DNA of 64,000 nucleotides, from the NCBI GenBank assembly GCA_039602395.1, contig JBCNJP010000017.1:10678871-10742870 (forward strand), given 5' to 3'. Below the pieces are notes generated by a model. That model had not been told where the DNA came from. It saw nothing but the letters and a program-made list of their open reading frames with translations, and did no database searches. Position 1 is the stretch's first letter; every line of letters begins with the position of its first letter. Source of the DNA: Deinandra increscens subsp. villosa (taxonomy: Eukaryota > Streptophyta > Magnoliopsida > Asterales > Asteraceae). This document shows positions 1 through 10,800 of this stretch, one piece after another. A program made the position numbers and the translations under genes.

Positions 1-1040
1 GAGATATCGAAGCTCAAAGTTGAGGTCTCGCAACATGTGAAGCTGCGAAAATTAGAGAGGAAAAAGCTAAGTATAGCATTCTAACTCATCCCACATTGGT
101 TGGGGATTGAAACCAAAAGTGGTTTATAAGGTGGGAACCTTACTAACTATTGTTTTCATTAGTAGGACACATCCCTTGGACCCTAACTCGCATGCGCGTG
201 TGGCACTGTGGCGTATGGGCGTAATGTGGCCGCTTGAGAGCCGCCTTATTGTTTTTGGGTTCAACCGGAATTTGTTCCGGTTGAAGTCCAAGCGGACCTG
301 TGTGGTTAGGGCGAAATGTGAGTTGAACCGGAAAAACTGGTTCAAGCGTAACAGTGCGTGAGTTCAGCAAGACCAGTTCTTCCGGAAAACAACTGTTCCG
401 CGAAGTTTCTTCCGGAATGACAGCTGTAAACGCGTTTTGAGCTAATTAAGGTAATTTCGCGTTAATTAGAAATCAATTTTCATTATAGACGTTTAATGCA
501 AAGTTTGACTACGACTTAATTTTGATTGCTCAACAAATTTCCCACCACTATAAATACAGCCTCATTAGTTGAGGCTAAACACACGAGAATTCTTTCTCCC
601 TGCCTCTCCTCACACTTTCTCTCATGTTCTTCATCGTTCTTGATTTTCTTCAAGCTTCGAATGTATTTTAAAGCTTAGCGTTATCCCGGCCATACAATAC
701 GGTTTAGGCGATTGTACCCTGAGAAACAAAACGGATCTTCGGTAGACCCGGGATTTCTTTTAAGGGACCCGGGTTTTGACCCGGATCCTTCGCCAAATGA
801 TTTCACAATCCTTTCTTTGTTTTTTCCAAACTACTTCAATCGGCTTTCTTAAACAATTTTCTAAAACTTTCTGTCACCTTTTTCCTTTATTCAAAACTTT
901 ATTATTTTCATTATAAATTTTGTCAAGTTCTGTATTTACTTCATTTGTATTGTAATTTTAATTTATTTCATTTACTTGTAATCTTTTATTCATTTCTTTG
1001 TATTGTATTTCATTTGCTTGTAATACTCTATTATTTCCTT
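1..1040 (+). repeat. LTR-like promoter region, family unassigned
   Basis: The sequence resembles a plant LTR promoter. A TATA box (TATAAATA) lies at 549-556 after a long non-coding stretch. It is followed by a CT-rich, leader-like segment and then by strongly AT-rich sequence. Repeated GGTTCAACCGGAA-like words occur around 259-345. No second LTR, primer-binding site or target-site duplication is visible, so the ends are arbitrary. The short open frames here look like chance. It could instead be an ordinary promoter or a solo LTR. Confidence 0.35.
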
Positions 1041-1773
1041 GTAATTGTTGATAGGAGTAGATCAATTTTATCTCAAGTGTATTGTAATAGAATATGTTTA
1101 TTTCTTTTGTTGTAATCGTACTAAAGAAAAGTATTTATTTTATTTAAATTTATGAACGATTTTCCTACAATTTCATTTGTAAGTGTTGGTTTATAGCAAG
1201 TTATGTTGGCTAAAAAGCTACGCAATTGTGGGTTTTTAAATGCTATGCAATTTGGGTTATGTAAAAGTTGATTAACTCGTAGCCTCGTAGGTTTATATTT
1301 GGGTTATGCAAAGTAGTGATGGTGGATGGTAATTAGTGGTACGTAGTCGGAGTTGGGTTGGTAGTTGAGTGGATGGGATATTCTAAACCGATAACTTTGA
1401 CACACTTCTGTATGTGAAGTGCGAAACTTTTGAATTTTGAATACAACCTGAATTTTTACCCAAATCTCGCAGATGTAAATGTAGTTTACTCTAATTTGGG
1501 TGTTCTTTTCTTTTAATCCGGTACAGAAAATCCATAGTTATCAATTTAGAACCCTTAAAATTTATAAAAAGTTATATTTTATGTTCTTTAGATATATAGT
1601 TTGAATCATTTCTAACGTTTAGCCGTTCAGAGATTGTGTTGCATTTTAACCTTTTCATAAACGGTAGTTAAATTTTATATTAAATTTTCAAAATTTACCA
1701 TTTTATCTTATAGTGGTTAGATTTTATATTAATTTTTTGAAGAAATTGGATTTAATTAATCTCAACTTTTGAG
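1041..1773. other. AT-rich sequence with no recognisable feature
   Basis: No coding potential, terminal repeats or RNA-like structure could be recognised. The stretch is mostly low-complexity T-rich sequence. Confidence 0.5.
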
Positions 1774-2448
1774 GGTTGGCCGATAATAATCTCACTTTTA
1801 ATAATAACTCCCAGTGGTCCCAACTTTCACCATATTTACTAATAATGATCACGGCGTTAAAAAACTTAACGGTGTTAAGATTTCTTTTCAACCTTAATCT
1901 TTAATCAAATATAACTTCTTCAAATCTTGATGAAAATTCAATCCGTAAGTTGCTATGAACTCGTTATGAAAAAACGAATTTATAGCAATAAGAATCATTG
2001 AAAACCATCAGAAATTGGTCAATCCACAATTGTTAAAGCTTCATGAAGAAGATGAAGCTGTGAAATTCGAAATCTGATCAAAACTCCATGAAAATCAATT
2101 CCGTAACCTGCTGTAGATTCGTGAGAACATGCTAAATCTGCCGGAATCGACCAATAACACAAATACAATGGAATTGATGCTCAATTTTTTTATCTAAAGT
2201 CATGAAAAAAACGTAACTTTGATACTCTTGTTCATCATCATAAACTTTTTAAAACCTAAGCAATATGGATCTAGTTTTGTTCGGTTTTTCGTCACGAGTT
2301 CATAGCAACTTACGGATTGACTTTTCATCAAGATTTGAAGAAGTCATGGTGGATTAAAGATTGGGGTTGAAAAGAAATGGATAAAACACTTAACGGTGTT
2401 AAGTGTTTTAACGACGGGACCATTATTAATAAATATGGTGAACACCCC
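1774..2448. mobile_element. Fold-back/MITE-like element with arms of about 170 bp
   Basis: Sequence 1811-1985 is repeated in inverted orientation at about 2265-2448. Shared words include CACCATATTTA, CTTAACGGTGTTAAG, CTTCTTCAAATCTTGATGA and CAATCCGTAAGTTGCTATGA. The 280-bp centre is non-coding. The right end falls exactly where the neighbouring Ty3/gypsy reading frame stops being recognisable, so the element inserted into, or was joined to, that retrotransposon. Long TIRs without coding capacity suit a Mutator-type MITE. No clear target-site duplication was found and the left boundary is approximate. Confidence 0.65.
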
Positions 2449-3944
2449 TGATTGTAATAACTCTTCAGTCATTTGCTCAATGACATCCTTCTGCATCATT
2501 GGATACCTGTAAGCTTTCTGATTGATGGTAATGAATTCATCCTTGAGCTGAATCCTAGGAGGCAAAGCATTGGGAATTTGAAAAACATCTTCAAATTCCA
2601 CTAGGAGAGACTCTACTGCTGCTTTTAAGGGAACAACAGGAACATGAGGTTCATGTTGAAACCTCTCAGTGTTAGGAACTTGTAGACTGAATAATTGTGC
2701 TTGTACCAAACACCCTGGCTTGTTTAACATATGATCCATCTTTTCCATAGAACACAACCCCACCTTATTGGACTCAGCCCCTTTAAGCACAAAAGATTGG
2801 CCCCCCATTTGAAACTTCATAGTGAGGGACTGAAATTTCCAAACAATATCTTGTAAGGTTTGTAGCCACTGTATGCCCAACACCATATCATACTTTTGAA
2901 GTGGAATTAGCAGCACATCTACTTTGAACCATGTGCCCTGCATGACCCATTGGAAATTGGAACATATTTTAACACAAGGCAGTCGACTACCATCTGCAAT
3001 AGTAACTTTCATTGCAGGAACTTCCTTATAAAGAAAATTGAACTTCAAAGCCAACTTTTCATCCAAGAAGTTATAATTGGACCCTGAGTCCACTAGGATG
3101 TGCAGTGGTTTAGAGCCAATCATACCAGTAACTCTCATGGTCGAATATGAATTAACACCAGTAATAGCATGCAGGGAGATTTGAGGATCTATAACCTCCT
3201 CAATGTTATCTTCTTCTAACTTCTCTAGTACATCTATCACATACAGTTGCCTTTTCCTGCAGTTATGATCTTGGTGTATTTTTCTGAACACCAAAAACAC
3301 TCCCATCTAGCCCTCTTCTCATCCATCTCTTTAGTGGGTACTTGTTTCCTAAAATTGCCTTTTTGAAAACTGGCTATAGGAGTGGGAGAAGGCAACAATG
3401 GAAGTCTATTGGCATTAAAAGGGGTAACCGGTTTGGTAGTGGAAGAAGTGATATTCTTGTTTGCAGTATTGGAGGAATTGGCTGGGTTCATTTTAGTAGT
3501 ATTGGGTCCCACTTGTTTCAGGGAAGTATCATGAATTCGTGCTAAAGAATAGACATCTTTGAGGGTTTTTGGTTTCAGCATTCTAATAGGTGCACTAATA
3601 TCATGATTCAAACCATGCAAGAAAATATTCACAGCATATTGTTCACTAATGGACACCTTATTGAGCAGAGAATCAAAGGAATCACAGTACTCACGAAGAG
3701 TACCTGTTTGTGTCAATGATATTAAATCTTCAATGGCCCTATCTTCACAAGAATCTGAAAAGCGATGATAAATTGCTTCCTTGTACTGCCTCCAAGAGAA
3801 ATCACTGATAGTCTTCTTGCATGTCTTCAAATGAGCTTGATGCCACTACAGAGCTTTTATCTTCCAGATGAATTGCAGCATACTTCACTTTGCAATCTTC
3901 AGGGGTATCATCAATAGAAAAGTAATGTTCAACCCTATAAACCC
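2449..3944 (-). pseudogene. Ty3/gypsy gag-protease-RT fragment
   Basis: Read from high to low coordinates this is the 5' half of a Ty3/gypsy polyprotein. A gag matrix/capsid region (WRQYKEAIYHRF, HGLNHDISAPIRM) is followed by a zinc knuckle, a retropepsin with the active-site block ILVDSGSNYNFLD near 3090, and the first residues of reverse transcriptase (QMTEELLQSGV). Several lesions are visible: a frameshift and a TAG near 3835-3850, and a second frameshift near 3285-3300 that splits the zinc knuckle (CFWC in one frame, HNC in the next). The fold-back element at 2448 then removes the rest of RT, RNase H and integrase. The gag style and the C-X2-C knuckle directly before the protease suggest a chromovirus, without lineage proof. 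The upstream end runs into the gap. Confidence 0.85.
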
Positions 3945-4444
3945 NNNNNNNNNNNNNNNNNNNNNNNNNNNNNNNNNNNNNNNNNNNNNNNNNNNNNNNN
4001 NNNNNNNNNNNNNNNNNNNNNNNNNNNNNNNNNNNNNNNNNNNNNNNNNNNNNNNNNNNNNNNNNNNNNNNNNNNNNNNNNNNNNNNNNNNNNNNNNNNN
4101 NNNNNNNNNNNNNNNNNNNNNNNNNNNNNNNNNNNNNNNNNNNNNNNNNNNNNNNNNNNNNNNNNNNNNNNNNNNNNNNNNNNNNNNNNNNNNNNNNNNN
4201 NNNNNNNNNNNNNNNNNNNNNNNNNNNNNNNNNNNNNNNNNNNNNNNNNNNNNNNNNNNNNNNNNNNNNNNNNNNNNNNNNNNNNNNNNNNNNNNNNNNN
4301 NNNNNNNNNNNNNNNNNNNNNNNNNNNNNNNNNNNNNNNNNNNNNNNNNNNNNNNNNNNNNNNNNNNNNNNNNNNNNNNNNNNNNNNNNNNNNNNNNNNN
4401 NNNNNNNNNNNNNNNNNNNNNNNNNNNNNNNNNNNNNNNNNNNN
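3945..4444. other. Assembly gap (500 N)
   Basis: Exactly 500 undetermined bases, typical of a placeholder of unknown true length. It hides the 3' LTR expected for the Tat element to the right and the 5' end of the gypsy fragment to the left. Confidence 0.98.
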
Positions 4445-4574
4445 GGCACCGGTGTTTCTTGCGGAAGAGTGGTCCGGTCTCTATTGCCGGACCGGACCCC
4501 CGTCATCAGTCCCCCAGTCCGAAGGGGCGTCGTCTCGTGATGTTGCTTCGGACTAATCGATCGTTTTTTGGGCT

Positions 4575-4689
4575 GCCTAATGGGCCTCGGCCCATTAGGC
4601 CTGCGCTGCGGGGCTGTGATTGGTGGGATGGACTGTAACTGTCACTTCGGGCATCTGAACCGTCGCTGCGCCAGGGGCTCCTATATATA
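4575..4689 (+). promoter_or_regulatory. Putative promoter of the antisense Tat gene
   Basis: A TATA box (TATATATA, 4682-4689) lies about 130 bp before the first ATG at 4818. About 80 bp upstream of it is a perfect inverted repeat, GCCTAATGGGCC and GGCCCATTAGGC, separated by two bases (4575-4600). Each arm holds a TGGGCC core like plant site II promoter elements. A second inverted repeat (GGTCCGG/CCGGACC) lies at about 4470-4492. Promoter function is inferred from motif order and spacing only. Confidence 0.55.
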
Positions 4690-4817
4690 CAATGCATAAG
4701 TGCCTTCGGCCTGCTACTGACTCCTTCTGACCTTCTGCCTTAATCTTTTCTGCTTTGCTTTCCTCGAGAATTTCTTCTTGCTTCGGTACGTCTCCCTTCC
4801 TTTTGACTTTGACAGTT

Positions 4818-7121
4818 ATGGCAGACAGTAGTAGTAAATCCGATATGCGTACGCATTATAGTGTTTTGACTTCGGCCACCTTGGCCAAAGAGGTCGCCCG
4901 GTACGGTATAGCGGATGCCCTTCATCCCACCGTGCCGGAGGGGAACCAGTTGATAACTGATTGCCCTCCCGGCAAAATTGGCTTATACCTCCACCATTTC
5001 TCTTTTGCCCATCTTCGCATCCCCTTCTCTGTTTTCTTTAGGAAGTTAATCTTGGCCCTTAAGGTCGACATTCGGCAGCTTCCGCCCCTTGCGGTGGCTC
5101 GGATCGTTCATTTCGAGATTGCCTGTTGGGCGTGCGGCGGGAGGCCCACCGTGGGGCTCTTTCGCCAATTTTTCCGCCTGAACCACCAGGGTGACTGGTA
5201 CCTTATAGAGGCGGCCCGCCATAAAGGCGTCGGGCGGTTGTTTACTAGCGTGCCTAGCAGTTTGAAAACCTGGAAAGACAAGTTCTTCTGGATCGACGAT
5301 GTTTGTTTTAATGGGGAGATGCACTGGCGTTCTCCGGACGAAGACCTTGTTCCGTACAACGTTTTCCAGCAGGAGGTTAGTGGCAAACTCCTCAGGAAGC
5401 TGAAGGCGAACCCCTTCCCCATTCGCAAGCAGGCCGAAGAGGTTCTGGTTCTGTCGGGGCTTAGCCGGAACTGGATAGGACTATTTACGGATCCTTGCCT
5501 GAGATTGGCTGGGAAGGGTATATAATTTCTATTTGCGTAGTCTTTTGTTTCTGTCTTCTCCTATTCTCATTGTTGTTTTCCTTGTGCAGATATGGGTTTG
5601 CTGGATTACCTGAAGATTCCTGATACGGATGAGGTGGAACATACCACCAAAGAAGTGCCTGAGGGGCAGGCCAACGTGCTGAAGACCACCGAGAAACGCC
5701 GCTATACCGATTTTTCCGTGAAGGACGGCGGGGTAGTGGTTCCTGGGGCAGAGTTGGGTGGTGCTAACGCTACTCTGCTGATGGAGCAGGCTGCCGACCG
5801 GCAGAGGCGCTTGATGAAGAAGGAGCGGGCTGGTGGCAAAGGGAAAGGGAAGCTGACCTCTTCGGCCCCCACCGTTTCGGCGAAGAGGAAAACCCCCGCC
5901 AAGAGGTCTGGTGGTTCTTCCAAGAAGAAGCAGAAGAGGGAGGGCGCTGCTGCGTCTCTCGCTCTTGTAGATGAATCCTCCGAGGCCGGTTCACATGACT
6001 CTTCCTACCGTCCGGGGGACAAGTCTGAGGAGGACCTTGACATTATTCACAACACCGATTCCGACCCCGAACGGGCGGAGGTTCGTGCGTCTTCCGAACC
6101 GAATCGGGTGCTGAGTCCCACTGCGAGCGAGGTTGAGTTCGCTCGGCAACTGGAGGTCGGGGACATCTCCCAAATTACTGGCAAGAAACTAGGGCCTGGG
6201 GTCGGTAAAGGTGCTGACAAGATCGCGGAGATGCTGAGGGCTGGGAGAGTTATTCCTGGCGAAGGGCCCTCTAGCCCTGTTGCCGAAGGGCAGGAGGAGG
6301 AAGAGGAGGAGGAGGAGGATGACGGCTCCTCTTCGGAGGACCTTGAGGCGATTTATGTGCCTCAGTGGTCCCTTAAAAATGGGGACACCATCGGGACGCC
6401 GAATCGTGCGTGGGAGTTTGTTCAGAACGCTCTCCCGTACGGAGCTTCCCGGCATTGCCGTGCGGCTGATGATGCCACTGCTATGAAGCGGACCCTTCTC
6501 CGGCTAGCGCATTCTTTTGCGCAGACTTCGGATATGGTGGAGAGGTTTTCGGATAAGCGTCGCGGGGAGTGGTCCCTCCGGAAGTCTTTAAAGTCGCGGA
6601 CCGAAGAGCTAGCTGAGTGCAAAGCTCAGCTGGCGCTTGTTGATGTTGCCGAAACCAAGAGGCTTCGGCAGCAAGTGGAGAGGGTTACCGGGGAGAAGGC
6701 TGCGGTGGATAACGACTTAGTCGTTGCCAACAACCGCGTTAAAGACTTGGAGAGGTTGTTGGCAGCGAAGGAGAAGGAGTTGGCTGACGAGAGTCAGCGG
6801 CGAAGGGAGGAGGTGGCCGCTAAAGTTTTCGAGGTGGAGAAACTGAAGCAGGAGAAAGCTGCAACCGATGGCGAGCTGGAGAGGGCTACGATGGCTAACA
6901 TGTCTGTATGGGCTGAGAGGCAGTGGTTGATTAATGAGGGGTTCAGGCAGGTGTTGTTGAAATTACTGAAGAGCCATGAGTTTGAGAGCAAGCTCAGCGC
7001 GGTTCAGCAGGCCGTGCTTAACCTCGGGTTGAGCTCTGGGGCGAAGACTGGGCATGCCCTTGGGTCTTCTGGGTACCCTCTTTCGGAGGTACCCCCAGAT
7101 ACGTGCCACGGCGAAGGATGA
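4818..7121 (+). CDS. Antisense-oriented Tat element protein (Transposase_28-like plus coiled coil), one intron
   Basis: Translation most likely starts at the ATG at 4818. The frame is open further upstream but without an ATG. Exon 1 (4818-5517) has the look of the 'putative gypsy-type transposon' family (PF04195): the HFSFAHLRIPF and WACGGRPTVGLFRQFFRL blocks and the WKDKFFWIDD motif. A 72-bp GT-AG intron (5518-5589) splits a codon, and splicing restores one frame into exon 2 (5590-7121). Exon 2 encodes a basic, Lys/Ser-rich stretch, an acidic Glu run near 6290-6320, and a long coiled coil (about 6590-6900). The spliced product is about 743 residues. The gene runs opposite to gag-pol of the same element, between pol and the missing 3' LTR. 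Its biochemical role is unknown. A DNA- or RNA-binding or silencing-related function would be speculation. The C-terminus is out of frame (see 7054-7305). Confidence 0.8.
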
Positions 7122-7305
7122 GCTGAAGGCGGCTGAGTTGGCCTACGAGCAGCACCTCTATCCCTACCTTGATGCCGTGGCGGCCCTGGCTGCCGAACCT
7201 TTGGATCAACTGAAAGCCTTGGAGCCGGCCCCTGCCCCTGCTGATACTGCCGGCGGTGACAATGCCGACGGTACTGTCAAAGTCTCTGACGATGCTGCTG
7301 CTTAG
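7054..7305 (+). pseudogene. Frame-shifted C-terminal end of the antisense Tat protein
   Basis: A second frame overlaps the end of exon 2 and continues with protein-like sequence (AKDELKAAELAYEQHLYPYL, then an Ala/Pro/Asp-rich tail) to a stop at 7303-7305. It is offset by one base from exon 2, whose own frame ends at 7121 with unlikely residues. A one-base indel or a very small splice between about 7054 and 7110 would join the two. A sequence error is also possible. Confidence 0.5.
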
Positions 7306-7848
7306 TTAATTTTGTTGTAGCGTTGTAATTTCTTTTGGCTTCGGCCCTGCATTGTAAAGACATAAAATGCTTGTTAATATTATTGCTATTGTCGTGTTGG
7401 ATTGATTGTTCTTATGTCGTGCGGCTTTTGTGTTTAATTTATTAGCGATGTGTTTGTGTTGAGCCGTTCGGCCTTGTGTAATGTATGTGTTTTAATGTTC
7501 TTATATTTCGCCGTTCGGACTTTCGTTTCGTTGTGGTTGTACACCCACGTCCTTGTCTAGTATGACAAGTGTTAGCGTTGTATTGTGGTCCTGCTGCTGT
7601 CGATCACCCAGTAGCGTTGGGCCGTTCGAGCCTGAGCGTCTGGTTCGGCAAACGCGGGTCACCCACTGTTGGGCGGGGTCGTTGCTCGGCTAATCCGGCA
7701 GCCGCCCCCGTGTGTCCCGGCCTTCGGTTGGCCTGTCGAGGTTGCTTTGTGTAAAACAGTATATAAAGAGGTGAAAATAGTGCGCTTCGGCACGTTCCAT
7801 ATAATTCATTAAAATGTTTACAAAGTACGACCGCACGGGTTAAGATAA
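7306..7848. other. Non-coding spacer between the convergent Tat genes
   Basis: T-rich sequence with GC-rich islands separates the stop of the antisense gene from the stop of gag-pol. Both genes converge here, so both transcripts should end in this region. No hairpin or repeat stands out. Confidence 0.5.
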
Positions 7849-10800
7849 TTAGATATAACATTTCTTAAGCTGCATCGCGTTCCAGTGTCGCGGCACGGCT
7901 TTTCCATCTAGGGTTACCAACTTGTACGATCCTTTCGTGTGTGCTTCTGCCACCTGATATGGTCCTTCCCAATTGGGTCCCAATTTCCCTTGGTTCTCTT
8001 GCCTCGAGGCCTCGTTGTTTCGGAAGACGAAGTCGCCTGGCCTGAAGTTCACTGCCCTTACCTTCGTGTTGTAATATCCTTCTATCTTTTTCTTGTACCT
8101 CGCCTCGTTTATTGCAGCCATATTACGGCGTTCTTCTGTCAGTGACAAGTTCACCAGTAGCTCTGTGTCGTTGAGCTCTTCGCGGAAATCTAGCTGGCGC
8201 GGGGATGGCATACCGACTTCGGCGGGTATGACAGCCTCGGTGCCGTACGTTAAGCTGAACGGTGTGTGGCCGTGGCTTGTTCGTTCGGTGGTGCGGATTG
8301 CCCATATAACGCTTGACAGCTCCTTAACCCAGTTCTTCCCGTGTTCCCCCAGCCTTGCTTTGATACCGGTCACGATGGTGCGGTTTGTTCGTTCGACTTG
8401 GCCATTGGCTTGGGGGTGTGCCACTGATGTAAAGATCTGAGTTATCTGCAACTCCCTGCACCAAGACTTGAAGGGATTGTCGGCAAACTGCTTGCCATTA
8501 TCAGAGACCATCTTCCCCGGTAAGCCGAAGCGGCAACATATGTTTTCCCATACAAAGTTAATGACCTGTTTGCCTGTGATTGTTGCCAAAGGTTTCGCTT
8601 CTACCCACTTGGTGAAGTAGTCGACGGCGACAATCAGAAACTTTACTCGACCCTGCGCTTCGGGAAATGGTCCGACGATGTCGATTGCCCATTTGTAGAA
8701 CGGCCATGGTGATGTTACCGGGATCATATTGTGTTTTGGTGCTCGCTGGACGCTTGCGTGCATCTGGCAGCCCCTGCACTTCCTTATTTCCTGTTCTGCA
8801 TCCGAATACATGGTCGGCCAGTAGAAGCCGGAATTCAGCATCCTTGTGACCACCGAACGGGGTCCTGAGTGTGTGCCGCAGATTCCTTGGTGGAACTCAC
8901 GCACCACATAGTTACCTTCCTCTTCGGTAAGACATCTCAACCAGGGTTGCAGATAAGCCGTGCGGTATAGTCTACCGTCCTTCATGGTATAATTGACCGA
9001 CTGTAGTTGTATTCTTTTGGCTTCTCGGCCTTCTGACGGTAAGGTGCCTTTCGTCAGGTAATCTACGAACGGTGTCATCCAGCCCGGCGCGTCGGCGGTT
9101 ACTTCCTTTACCTCGGCTTCGTCCCCGAGGGGGGTGTTAATGACCTCGACGGGGACTTGTTTGGTCAGGTGTGCAAATGCTAGGGATGCTAGCTTGCTGA
9201 GGGCGTCCGCTTTTTTGTTTTGTCCGCGCGGAATCTGCATTATCTCGAATTCCGCGAAGCCCTGTACAAGTTCTTTTGCGCGGTCAACGTACTTCTGGAG
9301 CGACGCCTCTCTGATTTCAAAGTCCCCTTTTAGTTGGTTGGCCACTAGTAGCGAGTCAACTCGCGCAATGAGCTTAGTCACTCCCATTTTCTTTGCCAGG
9401 CGTAACCCGGCGAGCAGTGCCTCATATTCGGCTTCATTATTGGTGCTTGGGAAGTTGAGCCGAATGGCGTATGTTACCTCCACTCCATTTGGGTCAATAA
9501 GGACTAGGCCCGCCCCGGACCCCTCTTTGCTTGCCGCGCCGTCCGTGTATAGAGTCCAGGCGTCGGGACTGGACACCATCGGTGGCGGCAATTTTTTGAC
9601 GACGGGCGCCTCCTGTCCGTCGTCCAGCTCTTCTTTATCAAATTCTGTGAGGAAGTCTGCCAGGACTTGGCCCTTGATCGCTGTCCGCGGCTTGAAGCTC
9701 AGGTCATGGTCACCCAACTCTATGGCCCATTTTGCGAACCGGCCGGATGTCTCTGGCCTCTGCACTATTTCTCTCAACGGGTAATTCGTTAGAACTGTGA
9801 CCTTATGAGCCTGGAAGTACCTGCGGAGTCTCCTGGTCGTGTGAACCAGGGCTAGGAGTAATTTTTCCAGCTTCGAGTATCTTGTTTCTGCGTCAACCAT
9901 CGTCCGGCTGACGAAATACATCGGAATCTGTTTGTCTCCCCGCTGCGCGCAAAGGACAGAACTCAGCACTTTCTCCCCCACGGCCAGGTATAGAACTACC
10001 TCTTCCCCGGGCTCCGGAGATGTGAGGGATGGCAGTTCAGCGAGCGTCTTTTTTAACGCTGCGAATGCATTCTCTGCCTCTTCGGTCCATAAGAAATCAT
10101 CCTTGCTAGTGCATCTCCTCAGGGTGTCAAAGAAAGGCATGGATTTTTCGGCCAGCTTCGCTATAAACCTGTGTAGGGCCGCGAGTCGGCCGTTGAGGCA
10201 TTGCAACTCCTGCAGGGTCTGTGGTGACTTCATCTGTCGTATGGCCCTGACCTTTTCTGGGTTGGCCATTATGTTTTTATCTTCGACCACGTGCCCCAAA
10301 AATTTCCCTTGCCTCATGCCGAATGAGCATTTGGCGGGGTTAAGCTTCATGTTCGCCGCGCGGAGGTTGGCAAAGGTCTCCTCTATGTCTTTCATTAACG
10401 TTTTCTCCGTTTGGCTCTTTATGACCAGATCATCCACGTATGCCTCCATGTTTCGGCCTATTTGGCTTCGGAACACCTTGTCGATCAGCCGCTGGTAGGT
10501 GGCACCAGCGTTTTTTAGGCCGAACGACATCTTTTTGTAACAGAACGTTCCTCTGTCTGCATGAAACGCTGTTTTCTCTTCGTCTTCCTCGGCCATCTGT
10601 ATTTGGTGATATCCCTTATAAGCGTCCAAGAAGCACTTGAAGGTGTACCCCGATAACGCGTCCACTTTCGCATCGATGGGCGGCAATGGGTAGCAGTCTT
10701 TGGGGCATGCGTCGTTGATGGCGGTGAAGTCGACGCACATCCTCCAGGATCCGTCCGACTTCTTTACCAACACTGGATTCGCCACCCATGGCGGGTACCG

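Noticed and set aside
4445..4817. 3' LTR of the Tat element
   Set aside because: It does not match the 5' LTR region at 13359-13843, so it is better read as the promoter region of the antisense gene.
5046..5428. Open frames on the - strand opposite the antisense Tat gene
   Set aside because: They mirror the high-GC coding strand of 4818-7121 and show no domain or start context.
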